From Brucella pseudogrignonensis (lineage in GTDB: Bacteria > Pseudomonadota > Alphaproteobacteria > Rhizobiales > Rhizobiaceae): a DNA stretch of 64,000 nucleotides. Shown here in pieces: positions 9,829 to 19,717 of this stretch (its first letter is position 1; every line of letters begins with the position of its first letter). A program made the translations under genes and the position numbers. Location of the stretch: NCBI RefSeq assembly GCF_032190615.1, contig NZ_JAVLAT010000002.1, positions 1,168,001 to 1,232,000 on the forward strand, read 5' to 3'. Below the pieces are notes generated by a model that had not been told where the DNA came from, did not search any database, and saw only the letters and a program-made list of their open reading frames with translations.

Positions 9829-10173
9829 ATGTCTAGTTTGCTGCCCCCACTTCATAACGGTCATGCACCGATCTATTTGCATCACGCATTTCAGAACGCA
9901 ATTGATGCCTACGAAGACTGGAATTTGGAAACAGCGGAGCCGGTCGTCGCAATCAATGGAAAGATCACGCGCATCAGCGTGGTTTTCCGGCGACTATGGA
10001 ATTGTACTGATATTGTCCCGCGTCATACGCTCGAAGCGTTGAGGGATATCGTTCCGTCAAACCTTATTCATGCCGAACGCTGGAAAGACAGCGCTACATT
10101 TGCCGAAGCTGCCCATCTTATGCGGACAGCACTTGAATGGCGCAAGGCACGACGGGTCCCTGCCGTCTACTAA
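9829..10173 (+). CDS. Conserved small protein, unknown
   Basis: A soluble 114-residue product beginning MSSLLPPLHNGHAPIYLHHA. It has no signal or membrane segment and a Trp-rich centre (YEDWNLET, FRRLWNCTD, HAERWKDSA, ALEWRKARR). The start is chosen because GAGAGGAAACAG lies just upstream. Longer upstream starts have no such site. No domain recognised. It converges on the TerB-like gene, with a hairpin between them. Confidence 0.6.
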   Translation: MSSLLPPLHNGHAPIYLHHAFQNAIDAYEDWNLETAEPVVAINGKITRISVVFRRLWNCTDIVPRHTLEALRDIVPSNLIHAERWKDSATFAEAAHLMRTALEWRKARRVPAVY

Positions 10174-10192
10174 GACAAAATAACTGATGCCG

Positions 10193-10217
10193 CGGGCGGG
10201 ATTGAACCCGCCCGTTT
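10193..10217 (+). terminator. GC-rich hairpin between convergent genes
   Basis: Perfect 8-bp stem CGGGCGGG/CCCGCCCG with a 6-nt loop, followed by TTT. It sits between the plus-strand gene ending at 10173 and the minus-strand gene ending at 10235 and probably terminates the former. The T-run is short. Confidence 0.6.
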
Positions 10218-10234
10218 CCAATCTACTCTTTAAT

Positions 10235-10645
10235 TCAAAGCTTGCGGAAACGCACACGCGCGCTGCGTTCAATTGCTGCCACAGTCAACTCATCCAGCGT
10301 CCAGCGATCACGCAACATCTGCAAAAATTCGAGTTCTTCCTGCTCGACATGAAGGTCAGCCGCCGCCACTTCAACAGCGAGCGCGTAAGCCGTGTCGTAG
10401 AGCTTTTCCGGCAAGGCATCATGTGCGAGGTCAAGAATACGTTCCAGGCCATCGTCATAAGAAAGCATTTCCAGACAATCACTGGCGAGCTTAGGCAATC
10501 GCGCGGCATCAAAGCCCTGAAAAACCGGCAAGCGCGACACCACATTGCTGATCGAGGCCAGCTCTGCATCGGTCATCGACGTATCTGCGGCGGAAGTCGT
10601 CACCATGATGTAAACGAGTGCGTCTTGAGGTGAAATGTTTTTCAT
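10235..10645 (-). CDS. TerB-like protein
   Basis: Small acidic helical protein (136 residues from the ATG at 10645). Its spacing resembles the TerB/DjlA N-terminal fold: ALVYIMVTTSAADTSMTDAE at the start and VAAADLHVEQEELEFLQML near residues 95-115, an acidic metal-binding-like D-x-x-x-x-x-E-x-x-F pattern repeated twice. TerB-fold proteins occur in tellurite resistance and membrane-associated stress systems, but no other ter gene is nearby, so no specific role can be given. The start five codons upstream is also possible. Confidence 0.75.
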   Translation of the reverse strand: MKNISPQDALVYIMVTTSAADTSMTDAELASISNVVSRLPVFQGFDAARLPKLASDCLEMLSYDDGLERILDLAHDALPEKLYDTAYALAVEVAAADLHVEQEELEFLQMLRDRWTLDELTVAAIERSARVRFRKL

Positions 10646-10855
10646 CGAATGCTCCTGCATCGTTCAACCGGAATCATAGTTTCGGCTAATTTTGAAGAAA
10701 ATTAGGGAGCATGTAAGGTTTACGCAAGGAAATTCGGACGTAATCATCGTGGCAAAGATTGACGTCCAAGCTCCGCCGCGCCATAGAGCAATGGTACATA
10801 ACCGTGCAAAAAATTTCATCAAACAAAGCCCTTCACAGGACATCAGGATAAAATC

Positions 10856-12511
10856 ATGACTTCGCACCGTCTTCCCGAAATTACGCTGACCCCGGAACTG
10901 ACCGCGGCGGCTGCGGAAGCGAAATCGTGGCCCTTTGAAGAGGCGCGGAAAATCCTTAAGCGGTACGAGAAGACCGGTCTCCCTGAAACGGTGATCTTTG
11001 AAACCGGCTATGGACCATCGGGCCTGCCGCATATCGGCACGTTCGGCGAAGTTGCGCGCACCTCGATGGTCCGCCACGCGTTCCGCATCCTGACAGAAGA
11101 CAAGGTCAAGACGCGCCTGATCTGCTTCTCCGACGATCTCGACGGGATGCGCAAAATCCCCGACAATGTGCCGGACAAGGCAGCCCTTGAGCCATATCTG
11201 CAATTGCCACTTTCAGCCGTACCAAACCCATTTGGCGGCGAATACAAGAGCTTTGCCGAGCATAATAACGCAATGCTCTGCCGTTTCCTCGATACCTTTG
11301 GGTTCGATTACGAATTCGCAAGTGCGACCGACTATTACAAGTCGGGCAAGTTCGATGCTGTGTTGCTAAAAGCTGTCGAGCGTTATGACGACATCATGAA
11401 AGTGATGCTTCCTACACTCGGTGAAGAGCGTCAGGCGACCTATAGCCCGTTCCTGCCAATCTCACCGAAGTCTGGCCGCGTGCTCTACGTGCCGATGAAG
11501 AGTGTGGATGCCAAGGCTGGCACTATTACTTTTGACGATGAGGACGGCGTTGAAACCACGCTGCCCGTCACCGGCGGCAATGTGAAGCTGCAATGGAAGC
11601 CGGATTTCGGCATGCGCTGGGCAGCGCTGGGCGTTGATTTCGAAATGTTCGGCAAGGATCACCAGACCAATGCGGGCATTTACGACCGCATCTGTGAAAT
11701 TCTTGGTGGCCGTGCGCCAGAGCATTTCGTCTATGAACTCTTCCTTGATCAGCTTGGCCAGAAGATTTCAAAATCAAAGGGCAATGGCATCGCGATTGAC
11801 GAATGGCTGGCCTATGCGCCAACTGAAAGCCTTGCACTTTACAATTTCCAGAAGCCCAAGACCGCGAAGAAGCTCTATTTCGACGTGATCCCGAAGGCGG
11901 TGGACGAATATTTCACCTATCTTTCGGCTTATAACCGTCAGGAGTGGAAAGACCGTCTGAACAATCCGGTCTGGCATATCCATTACGGCAACCCGCCAAA
12001 GGTTGAACTGCCGGTTACATTCGCGCTGATGCTCAATCTGGTGAGCGCGTCCAATGCAGAAAACCCAAGCGTTCTCTGGGGCTTTATCTCGCGCCATGTG
12101 CCAGGTGTTACGCCGGAAAACAATCCGGAACTTGACGCGCTCGTTGGCTATGCGATCCGCTACTTCAATGATTTTGTCAAACCGACCAAGCAGTTCCGCG
12201 CCCCAGACGATGTGGAGCGCGCAGCACTTGAAGGCCTTGATGCCAAGCTTGCGACGCTGCCTGCAGGTACTGATGGCACTGACATTCAGAACTCAATTCT
12301 GGACGTTGCCCGCGCAATCGAGCGCTATCAGGACCACACTAAGAAGAGCCCTGAAGGCGGCCCCGGCGTATCAGTCTCCTTCTTCCAGATGCTTTATGAA
12401 GTGCTGATCGGTCAGGAACGCGGTCCACGCTTTGGTTCCTTTGTTGCCCTCTATGGCATTGATGAAACCCGCGCACTTGTTCAGAAGGCGCTTGCTGGCA
12501 CATTGTCATAA
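10856..12511 (+). CDS. lysS: Lysyl-tRNA synthetase, class I
   Basis: Charges tRNA-Lys with lysine. This is the class I enzyme (LysRS1), found in archaea and many alphaproteobacteria instead of the usual class II LysRS. The 551-residue length fits. The HIGH-type motif is [10 protein letters not shown] near residue 60 and the KMSKS-type motif is KISKSKGNG near residue 305. A cysteine/histidine-poor C-terminal helical domain follows, as in bacterial LysRS1. Monocistronic, with a strong terminator directly after. Confidence 0.97.
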   Translation: MTSHRLPEITLTPELTAAAAEAKSWPFEEARKILKRYEKTGLPETVIFETGYGPSGLPHIGTFGEVARTSMVRHAFRILTEDKVKTRLICFSDDLDGMRKIPDNVPDKAALEPYLQLPLSAVPNPFGGEYKSFAEHNNAMLCRFLDTFGFDYEFASATDYYKSGKFDAVLLKAVERYDDIMKVMLPTLGEERQATYSPFLPISPKSGRVLYVPMKSVDAKAGTITFDDEDGVETTLPVTGGNVKLQWKPDFGMRWAALGVDFEMFGKDHQTNAGIYDRICEILGGRAPEHFVYELFLDQLGQKISKSKGNGIAIDEWLAYAPTESLALYNFQKPKTAKKLYFDVIPKAVDEYFTYLSAYNRQEWKDRLNNPVWHIHYGNPPKVELPVTFALMLNLVSASNAENPSVLWGFISRHVPGVTPENNPELDALVGYAIRYFNDFVKPTKQFRAPDDVERAALEGLDAKLATLPAGTDGTDIQNSILDVARAIERYQDHTKKSPEGGPGVSVSFFQMLYEVLIGQERGPRFGSFVALYGIDETRALVQKALAGTLS

Positions 12512-12530
12512 CCGGCCAAGAATTCGAAAA

Positions 12531-12567
12531 ATGCCCTGCGTTGACCAATCAGCGCAGGGCATTTTTA
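12531..12567 (+). terminator. Rho-independent terminator of lysS
   Basis: Stem ATGCCCTGCG/CGCAGGGCAT (10 bp) with a 12-nt loop, followed by TTTTTATTT, 20 nt after the lysS stop. Confidence 0.92.
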
Positions 12568-12668
12568 TTTATATCATCTTCCATTCTAATTGAAGCTAAG
12601 CAAAGGAGAAGACCTCCAATGTCCAACACGCGCCTTCCGAAAACCATTTCACAGTTTTAGGGCGCGAT

Positions 12669-13604
12669 CTAGTTTTGCGGCGCCGGTGGGAATTCTCCAT
12701 CAAGCTGCTGTGGTCGTATCGGTTGATCAGGCGTCGCTGGCGCTTGTATTATTGGCTGATCAACCCCATTACCAAACTCCGGCAACGCGGTTTCAGGCTT
12801 ATTTCCATAGATTCCAAGTTTGCCGGCTTCTGCTTTTTCACCAGCCTCCTGATAGGCACCACCCGCAACAGCTTCCGCCCAACCATTAGCAACGAGCCAC
12901 TGCGCTGCATCGTCATTGCCGACAGTGCATTGCGTCGCAATAGCAGCACCACTGTCATCCTTCGGCAGGCGGCACATAATTGCCCGTGCGCGTAACCATT
13001 GGCGAAAGGCTGTGCGCGCCTGCATACCGCATGGCCAATTTTCACCCGATGACGACTGGCAGGATTGCTCAACCGGCATAACTTCTATGCCTTGCAAATC
13101 GACAATACGCCCCTGACTTTCAAGCCGACCTGCTGCAATTGCAACAGGACGCTGCAAAAGCTGCATTTGCTCACCCTCGTCCACCGAGATGGCAGGAGCA
13201 GGTGGCTCCGGTGGCTTTGGCGCGGAGGCTAAGCCAAGATCACTCAAAGGTGGCCGCGCAGGCTCACGCTCAAACCCGCTCTGCCCTGGTTCGCTTTGAC
13301 CACTCTGACTGGCAGAGTTCTGTTCATTAGTGTTTGGTGCAGCTTCAGGAGCCGGAGCATCTGGCGCTAAAGGATTATCTGCATCTTTGTCGGGTTCGTT
13401 ATAGTCAAACTGCTCTACGACAATTCCATTGCCCGAACCCGCTTCCACTTTGCTTTCACCGTCGCCGCTTTCGACAACAGTCACCGGGCGATCCAGCGCG
13501 CCATAAAACGGTGCAACGAATGCAGCGGCGAGGATGGCTCCAGTAAGACTGGCTAAACTACCGAAAACAATCCGTGCATTACTCTTACGAGGCGGCTTGG
13601 TCAT
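12669..13604 (-). CDS. Membrane-anchored, degenerate SNase-like protein
   Basis: A 311-residue protein from the ATG at 13604. Residues about 10-35 form a single membrane anchor. An acidic, Pro/Gln/Ser-rich linker (about 45-150) follows. The C-terminal part (about 165-285) resembles the staphylococcal-nuclease fold: LQGIEVMP, WPCGMQARTAFRQWLRAR, a Cys-bracketed strand and WLVANGWAEAV. I do not see the classic catalytic Arg/Asp/Glu set, so it may be a non-catalytic relative, as in many alphaproteobacterial thermonuclease-like proteins. The start overlaps the repressor stop by one base (TAATG), so the pair is co-translated. Confidence 0.65.
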   Translation of the reverse strand: MTKPPRKSNARIVFGSLASLTGAILAAAFVAPFYGALDRPVTVVESGDGESKVEAGSGNGIVVEQFDYNEPDKDADNPLAPDAPAPEAAPNTNEQNSASQSGQSEPGQSGFEREPARPPLSDLGLASAPKPPEPPAPAISVDEGEQMQLLQRPVAIAAGRLESQGRIVDLQGIEVMPVEQSCQSSSGENWPCGMQARTAFRQWLRARAIMCRLPKDDSGAAIATQCTVGNDDAAQWLVANGWAEAVAGGAYQEAGEKAEAGKLGIYGNKPETALPEFGNGVDQPIIQAPATPDQPIRPQQLDGEFPPAPQN

Positions 13605-14257
13605 TACTGGCTGGCCCACAGAATGCGTGCGACCCACTCAACATCTTTCATTTCAAAAGCGCGGTTCGGAAATTCAGGATTGAACGAATGCAATTCGATC
13701 GTACGTGGTGTCTGGCGATGCAATATTTTAGCCATTACCTCTCCTTCTTTCGTGCGAACGACGACGCGGTCACCACGGCGAACCGCTGCATTGGGTGCTA
13801 CCACCAGCGTATCGCCGTCGCGATAGAGCGGCAACATCGAGTCACCAGAAACTTCCAGAGCATAGACATGATCGTTGGGTGCCGCTGGAAACTGCACGAC
13901 ATCCCAGCCCTGGCCTGCAGGGAAACCGGCATCATCAAAATATCCGCCACCACCTGCTTCTGCCATGCCAAGCAGCGGAATTGCGCTTGGTTCCTGCAAA
14001 TACTCACCATAATTCGGCGTCGAATTTTCACCACGAATGAGCCGGGTAAATTCATCAAATGTTGCCCCGGTGGCTTCCATCACCTTGGCAAGTGACTCTG
14101 TTGAAGGCCAACGCGCACGACCATCTGATGCATATCGCTTGGATTTGTTAAAGGTCGTTGGATCAAGCCCTGCACGACGCGCAAGACCGGACGCACTTAA
14201 AGAACTGCGCTCTGCCAAGGCATCAATCGCAGCCCATACGCTATCGTGAGAAAACAT
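13604..14257 (-). CDS. S24-family repressor (LexA/CI-like)
   Basis: Transcription regulator with a helix-turn-helix and a self-cleaving S24 domain, 217 residues. The N-terminal HTH covers about residues 10-60 (SGLARRAGLDPTTFNKSKR). The peptidase half has the catalytic Ser in LEVSGDSMLP and Lys in VMAKIL; a plausible Ala-Gly cleavage site lies in MAEAGGGGY. The ATG at 14257 is preferred to a TTG two codons earlier. It resembles the conserved Rhizobiales helix-turn-helix/S24 regulators rather than phage CI, and there are no phage genes nearby. Its target genes are not evident. Confidence 0.88.
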   Translation of the reverse strand: MFSHDSVWAAIDALAERSSLSASGLARRAGLDPTTFNKSKRYASDGRARWPSTESLAKVMEATGATFDEFTRLIRGENSTPNYGEYLQEPSAIPLLGMAEAGGGGYFDDAGFPAGQGWDVVQFPAAPNDHVYALEVSGDSMLPLYRDGDTLVVAPNAAVRRGDRVVVRTKEGEVMAKILHRQTPRTIELHSFNPEFPNRAFEMKDVEWVARILWASQ

Positions 14258-14382
14258 TGCCAAAACCTACGAAAGAGGATTTTAAACCTAATTACCTAAC
14301 ATATATTGTGGCAAACTTAACAGAATTCCTAAAACGACGCAAGATGTGCGATTTTGCAGGTAAATTTTCTTATACATAGACG

Positions 14383-14412
14383 AAACGCGCAACATTGGAA
14401 TGTCGCGCGTTT
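14383..14412 (-). terminator. Hairpin after the beta-oxidation operon
   Basis: Stem AAACGCGC/GCGCGTTT continued by an ACATT/AATGT pairing and a 2-nt loop, just beyond the stop at 14437. The following T-run is weak, so termination is likely but not certain. Confidence 0.6.
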
Positions 14413-14436
14413 CTCGTTTCAGACAAAATTTATACG

Positions 14437-16653
14437 TTAAGCGGCTTTCTTCGCTTCACTTTTATACGGATTGAAGCGCTGGTAAAAGCTTTCGCCATTC
14501 TCTGCCATATCGGCAAGCAGCTTTGGTGCCTTGAACTGCTGGCCGTATTTGCGCTGCAACTCCTTGGCAAGCTTGACGAACTTCTTAGCTCCCATGCCGT
14601 CGATATATGACAGTGTGCCGCCAGTATAAGGTGCAAAACCAAAGGCCAGAATGGAGCCGACATCGGCTTCACGCGGATCAGTGACAATGCCCTCTTCCAT
14701 AACGCGCGCAGCTTCCAGAGCAATCGTCACGAGGAAGCGCTCTTTCAGTTCCTTCACGTCAATTTTATCCGGGTTCTGCTGCGGATAGAGGTCTTTCAAA
14801 CCGGCCCAGAGATGCTTCTTGGCAGGCTTGGCTGGGTATTCGTAGAAGCCCTTGCCGTTCTTGCGGCCCTTACGGTCAAACTCATTGACGAGCCTGTCAA
14901 CCAATTCGACATGGCGCGGATCAACGGCCTTTTCACCAAGATCGGCAAGGGTTGCCTTGAGGATTTTCTGCGAGAGATCAATTGCCGTTTCGTCGTTGAG
15001 CGCAAGCGGGCCAACCGGCATACCGGCCATACGGGCGGCATTTTCGATCATCGCAGCAGGAACACCTTCAACGAGCATGTTGTAGGCTTCCGACATATAA
15101 CGCAGCACGCAGCGATTGACGTAGAAACCGCGCGTGTCGTTGACGACAATTGGCGTCTTTTTGATCGCACGAACATAATCAAGGGCTACGGCCAATGCCT
15201 TGTCGGACGTCTTCTTGCCCAGAATCACTTCCACCAGCATCATCTTATCGACTGGCGAGAAGAAGTGGATGCCGATGAAATTCTTCGGACGCTTGGAGAC
15301 TTTCGCAAGGCCAGTGATTGGCAAGGTCGAGGTATTGGACGCAAAGACTGCAGAAGTTTTCAGCACTTCCTCAGCTTTTTCGGTCGCCACGCGCTTGACT
15401 TCGCGGTCCTCGAACACGGCTTCAATCACCAGATCAGTACCTTCGAGCAGCGCATAGTCAGGCGTTGCAGTGATGAGCGACAGGAGCTTTTCCTTGTCGG
15501 CTTCCGTCGCGCGGCCCTTCTGCATTTCCTTGGTGATAAGATCAGCCGTATGGGCCTTGCCCTTATCGGCAGATTCCTGATCCCGATCGATCAGCACCAC
15601 CGGAATGCCAGCTTTGGCCGTCACATAAGCGATACCTGCGCCCATGAAGCCCGCACCAATGACGCCGATCTTCTTGAACTTGGTTGGCTTTTCATCGGCT
15701 GGACGACGCGCGCCCTTGTTCAATTCCTGCAACGATACGAACAGCGAACGGATCATCATGCCCGCTTCGGTCGTCTGGAGAATTTCGGTGAAGTAGCGCT
15801 GTTCGATCTTAAGGCCGGTATCGAATGGAACCAGAAGGCCTTCATATACCGATTTCAGGATAGCGAGTGCCGCCGGATAATTGCCCGACGTTTCACGGCG
15901 CAGAATGGCGGTTGCAGCAGGCCAGAGATTTGCACCAGCAGCCGAATAAATAGCTCCGCCCGGCAGCTTGAAGCCTTTTTCATCCCATGGCTGAACCGGC
16001 TTGAGACCACCCTTAATAAGCTTCTTGGCGGTTTCAACGAGCTTCTTGGCAGGTGCGACTTCAGTAACAAGACCCATTGCCTTGGCGCGCTGCGCTGTCA
16101 GGCTTGAGCCAGTCGTCATCATCTGCAAAGCGTCCTGCTGGTTGGCAAGGCGTGGCACACGCTGCGTACCGCCAGCGCCCGGAAACAGGCCGACTTTCAC
16201 TTCCGGCAGACCCATTTTCACGCCCGGCGCGTCGGATGCAACACGGGCATGACAAGCGAGCGACATTTCAAATGCGCCGCCCATGCAGGTGCCATTGATG
16301 GCTGAAACCCATGGCTTGCCCGAGGTTTCCAGCTTGCGGAACAGTCCGCCCATACGACCTACATTGTCGAACAGTGACTGGACAGCAGCCTGCTTGTCCT
16401 TTGCCTTTTGCTTCTGGAATTCCTTGAACATGCCTTCGAGCATGGTCAGGTCTGCTCCGCCGGAGAACGTGTCTTTGCCCGACGTGATGACCACGCCCTT
16501 GACCTTTTCGTCGGCAGTCGTCGCGTCGATGATGGCGTTCAGTTCCTGCATCGCCTCGACGGTGAAAACATTCATCGACTTTTCGGGCATGTCCCATGTG
16601 ACGAGAGCGATGCCATCGGTGTCGGTTTCAACTTTGAAATTTACGTAAGCCAT
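14437..16653 (-). CDS. FadB/FadJ-type 3-hydroxyacyl-CoA dehydrogenase/enoyl-CoA hydratase
   Basis: Fatty acid beta-oxidation enzyme of 738 residues that hydrates enoyl-CoA and then oxidises the 3-hydroxyacyl-CoA. The N-terminal crotonase domain (about 1-190) has INGTCMGGAFEMSLACH and GLPEVKVGLFPGAGGTQ. The NAD domain begins near residue 330 with IGVIGAGFMGAGIAYVTAKAG. The HFFSPVDKMMLVEV and GFYVNR blocks of the dehydrogenase follow. Its closest arrangement is the bacterial FadJ or trifunctional alpha-subunit type. Last gene of the operon, 15 nt behind the thiolase. Confidence 0.95.
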   Translation of the reverse strand: MAYVNFKVETDTDGIALVTWDMPEKSMNVFTVEAMQELNAIIDATTADEKVKGVVITSGKDTFSGGADLTMLEGMFKEFQKQKAKDKQAAVQSLFDNVGRMGGLFRKLETSGKPWVSAINGTCMGGAFEMSLACHARVASDAPGVKMGLPEVKVGLFPGAGGTQRVPRLANQQDALQMMTTGSSLTAQRAKAMGLVTEVAPAKKLVETAKKLIKGGLKPVQPWDEKGFKLPGGAIYSAAGANLWPAATAILRRETSGNYPAALAILKSVYEGLLVPFDTGLKIEQRYFTEILQTTEAGMMIRSLFVSLQELNKGARRPADEKPTKFKKIGVIGAGFMGAGIAYVTAKAGIPVVLIDRDQESADKGKAHTADLITKEMQKGRATEADKEKLLSLITATPDYALLEGTDLVIEAVFEDREVKRVATEKAEEVLKTSAVFASNTSTLPITGLAKVSKRPKNFIGIHFFSPVDKMMLVEVILGKKTSDKALAVALDYVRAIKKTPIVVNDTRGFYVNRCVLRYMSEAYNMLVEGVPAAMIENAARMAGMPVGPLALNDETAIDLSQKILKATLADLGEKAVDPRHVELVDRLVNEFDRKGRKNGKGFYEYPAKPAKKHLWAGLKDLYPQQNPDKIDVKELKERFLVTIALEAARVMEEGIVTDPREADVGSILAFGFAPYTGGTLSYIDGMGAKKFVKLAKELQRKYGQQFKAPKLLADMAENGESFYQRFNPYKSEAKKAA

Positions 16654-16668
16654 TGTTTAAACCTCCCT

Positions 16669-17877
16669 TTACACGCGCTCGATGATCGTGGCCGTACCCA
16701 TACCAGCACCGATGCACAAAGTGACCAGCGCGGTGTTTAGGTCGCGGCGTTCCAATTCATCCAGCACCGTGCCAAGGATCATCGCGCCGGTTGCACCCAG
16801 CGGGTGGCCAAGCGCAATCGCGCCGCCATTGACGTTGATCTTGTCGTGCGGAATGTCAAAGGCCTGCATGTAACGCAGAACCACGGCAGCGAAGGCTTCG
16901 TTCAACTCGAACAGATCGATGTCCGAGAGCTTCATCTTGGCCTGCTTCAGAAGCTTTTCCGTTACATCAACCGGGCCAGTCAGCATAAGGGCTGGTTCAG
17001 AGCCGATATTGGCAAAAGCACGGATACGCGCACGCGGCTTGATGTCAAAGGCTTTTCCGGCCTTTTTCGAGCCAACAAGAACACCAGCTGCGCCATCAAC
17101 GATACCAGACGAATTACCGGCATGGTGAACGTGATTGATGGTTTCTACTTCCGGGTGTGCCTGAATGCCAACAGCATTGAAGCCGCCCATTTCGCCCGGC
17201 ATCACAAAGGATGGGTTGAGCTGGCCAAGCGCCTGCATATCAGTGCCGGGACGCATATGCTCATCATGGTCAAGAATGGTGAGGCCGTTCTGATCCTTGA
17301 TCGGAATGACCGAATTTTTGAAATAACCTTTTTCCCACGATTTTGCAGCGCGCTTCTGGCTTTCGACAGCATAGGCATCAACATCATCACGCGAAAAGCC
17401 GTATTTCGTGGCAATCAGATCAGCCGACACGCCCTGCGGCATAAAAAAGCCCGGAAAGCCAACGGATGGATCCATGTACCAGGCACCGCCCGACATGCCC
17501 ATGCCGACGCGGGACATGCTTTCAACGCCACCGGCAATCACCAGATCGTCGGCACCGAACGCAACCTTGGCTGCAGCCAGATTGATGGCATCGAGACCAG
17601 ATGCGCAGAAGCGCGAAATCTGAATGCCGGGAGCCTTGAAATCATAACCGGCCTCGAAGGCAGCAGATTTTGGAATGACAGCCCCCGCTTCGCCGACAGG
17701 ATCGACGCAGCCGAAAATGATGTCATCGACCTTTGCCGTGTCGATGCCGTTGCGGTCGCGCAAGGATTCCAGAACCTTCGCGCCCAGACGAACGGCAGGC
17801 ACTTCATGCAGACTACCGTCTTTCTTGCCACGTCCGCGTGGTGTGCGCACGTGATCGTAAATATAAGCCTCAGCCAT
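16669..17877 (-). CDS. Acetyl-CoA C-acyltransferase (thiolase)
   Basis: Thiolase of 402 residues that cleaves 3-ketoacyl-CoA, completing the beta-oxidation cycle. The nucleophilic Cys is in [13 protein letters not shown] near residue 90, the catalytic His is in [18 protein letters not shown], and the second Cys is in [12 protein letters not shown] near the C-terminus. It lies between the acyl-CoA dehydrogenase and the FadB-type gene on the same strand; all three form one catabolic operon. No regulator gene is adjacent. Confidence 0.96.
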   Translation of the reverse strand: MAEAYIYDHVRTPRGRGKKDGSLHEVPAVRLGAKVLESLRDRNGIDTAKVDDIIFGCVDPVGEAGAVIPKSAAFEAGYDFKAPGIQISRFCASGLDAINLAAAKVAFGADDLVIAGGVESMSRVGMGMSGGAWYMDPSVGFPGFFMPQGVSADLIATKYGFSRDDVDAYAVESQKRAAKSWEKGYFKNSVIPIKDQNGLTILDHDEHMRPGTDMQALGQLNPSFVMPGEMGGFNAVGIQAHPEVETINHVHHAGNSSGIVDGAAGVLVGSKKAGKAFDIKPRARIRAFANIGSEPALMLTGPVDVTEKLLKQAKMKLSDIDLFELNEAFAAVVLRYMQAFDIPHDKINVNGGAIALGHPLGATGAMILGTVLDELERRDLNTALVTLCIGAGMGTATIIERV

Positions 17878-17923
17878 TTTTTCTCCTTCCCGCTAAGTTC
17901 GAAAACGTAGCCTGATCTCTAAC

Positions 17924-19717
17924 TCAAAATGCGTCTGCGTTAAGCGCCATCATGCTCTCTGCACCCGACTGTATGCGCGCGAGATGAGCCACACTTTCCG
18001 GCATGATCCGCTCGAAATAGTAGCGAGCCGTGACAAGCTTTGCTTCAAGATAAGCCTTGTTGCCCTCGCCCGCAGCCAGCTTTTCTTCGGCAACCTTTGC
18101 CATCCGCGCCCACATGTAACCAAGCGCCACCAGACCAAACAGATGCATGTAATCATTCGATGCTGCACCCGCATTGTCTGGCTTTGCCATCGCGTTCTGC
18201 ATCAGCCACATGGTTGCGGCCTGAAGATCGTTGACGCCCTTCTTCAGATGCTTTGTGAAAAATGAGAGCTTTTCATTTTCGCGATTGGTTTCGCAGAACT
18301 CACCCACTTCCTTGAAGAAAGCCGTGATCGCACGACCACCATTCAGCGCCAGCTTGCGGCCAACCAGATCAAGTGCCTGAATGCCGTTAGCACCTTCATA
18401 GATCATAGCAATACGCGCATCGCGCACGTATTGGCTCATGCCATGTTCTTCGATATAGCCGTGACCGCCAAACACCTGCTGCGCCATGACAGCATGTTCA
18501 AAACCCTTGTCGGTCAGAACGCCTTTCAGCACAGGTGTAAGCAGGCCAACGAGATCGTCTGCAGCCTGACGCTCTGCTTCATCGCCGGAACGATGGGCAA
18601 TATCGGAGTTCAACGCAGTCCAGAGGATAAGCGCGCGACCGGCTTCATTGAAGGCGCGGATATTCATAAGGTTACGGCGGATATCGGGGTGTACGATGAT
18701 CGGGTCTGCCTTCTTGTCAGGTGCTGCTGCACCTGAAAGGGCACGGCCCTGAATACGCTCACGCGCATAGATCGCAGCGTTCTGATAAGCGGTTTCCGCA
18801 ATCGAAAGACCCTGCAAAGCCACGCCAAGACGCGCTTCATTCATCATGGTGAACATGGCGCGTAGACCCTTATGGGCCTCGCCGATCAGGAAGCCGGTCG
18901 CATCGTCATAGTTCATCACACAGGTTGCATTGCCATGGATACCCATCTTTTCTTCGATGGAGCCACAGGACACGCCATTGCGTTCGCCAGGATTCCCATC
19001 GGCATCCAGGACGAACTTCGGTACGATGAACAGCGAAATACCTTTCACGCCTTCAGGTGCACCGTCAATACGAGCCAACACCAGATGGATGATATTTTCC
19101 GACATGTCATGTTCGCCAGCAGAGATGAAAATCTTCTGGCCGGAAATCTTGTAGGAACCATCGTCCTGCGGCGTTGCGCTCGTGCGCAAAAGACCCAGAT
19201 CCGTGCCGCAATGCGGCTCGGTCAGGTTCATGGTGCCGGTCCATGTGCCTTCGACCATCTTTGGCAGATATGTTTCTTTCTGCTCATCCGTACCATGGGT
19301 AAGGATCGCAGCAATAGCGCCCTGTGTCAGCCCCGGATACATGGTGAGCGCCATATTGGCAGATGACATATATTCGCCAACGGCTGTATGCAGCAGATAT
19401 GGAAGCCCCTGCCCGCCATATTGCTCTGGAACCGCAAGACCAAGCCAGCCACCCTCGCGATACTGATCATAGGCTGCTTTGAAACCCTTTGGCGTCTTCA
19501 CCGAACCATCGGATGCGCGGGCACAACCTTCCTGATCGCCGGTATGATTGACCGGAAACAGCGTACCCTCCGCAAGCTTCGCGCCTTCGGACAGGATCGC
19601 TTCGACGACATCGGGTGATGCATCGGCAAAACCCGGCAAATTATTGTAACGCTGATAATTCAGAACGTCATTGAGAACGAAATTTGTATCCTCAACTGGC
19701 GCGCGATAACTCGGCAT
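17924..19717 (-). CDS. Acyl-CoA dehydrogenase, long form
   Basis: FAD enzyme for the first step of beta-oxidation, 597 residues, of the long bacterial type with an N-terminal extension and a C-terminal domain. Starting at the ATG at 19717 gives [19 protein letters not shown], a typical family N-terminus. Core features are [19 protein letters not shown] (flavin/substrate side), [20 protein letters not shown] and [21 protein letters not shown] with the catalytic-Glu region. First gene of the operon; its promoter should lie in the AT-rich gap upstream. Confidence 0.95.
   Translation of the reverse strand: MPSYRAPVEDTNFVLNDVLNYQRYNNLPGFADASPDVVEAILSEGAKLAEGTLFPVNHTGDQEGCARASDGSVKTPKGFKAAYDQYREGGWLGLAVPEQYGGQGLPYLLHTAVGEYMSSANMALTMYPGLTQGAIAAILTHGTDEQKETYLPKMVEGTWTGTMNLTEPHCGTDLGLLRTSATPQDDGSYKISGQKIFISAGEHDMSENIIHLVLARIDGAPEGVKGISLFIVPKFVLDADGNPGERNGVSCGSIEEKMGIHGNATCVMNYDDATGFLIGEAHKGLRAMFTMMNEARLGVALQGLSIAETAYQNAAIYARERIQGRALSGAAAPDKKADPIIVHPDIRRNLMNIRAFNEAGRALILWTALNSDIAHRSGDEAERQAADDLVGLLTPVLKGVLTDKGFEHAVMAQQVFGGHGYIEEHGMSQYVRDARIAMIYEGANGIQALDLVGRKLALNGGRAITAFFKEVGEFCETNRENEKLSFFTKHLKKGVNDLQAATMWLMQNAMAKPDNAGAASNDYMHLFGLVALGYMWARMAKVAEEKLAAGEGNKAYLEAKLVTARYYFERIMPESVAHLARIQSGAESMMALNADAF

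Noticed and set aside
10190..10217. A string resembling the T-arm region of a tRNA (GGGATTGAACCC)
   Set aside because: It is the loop of a perfect GC hairpin between convergent genes; no acceptor stem or anticodon arm can be drawn.
12619..12660. A 13-codon frame after lysS with a ribosome-site-like GGAG
   Set aside because: Too short and without context; there is no leader-peptide signature or regulated gene downstream on that strand.
14812..16107. A 431-codon open frame on the plus strand
   Set aside because: It is antisense to the FadB-type gene, has no recognisable protein features, and is explained by the codon bias of the real gene. The same applies to the long frames at 16804-17910 and 6615-7604.
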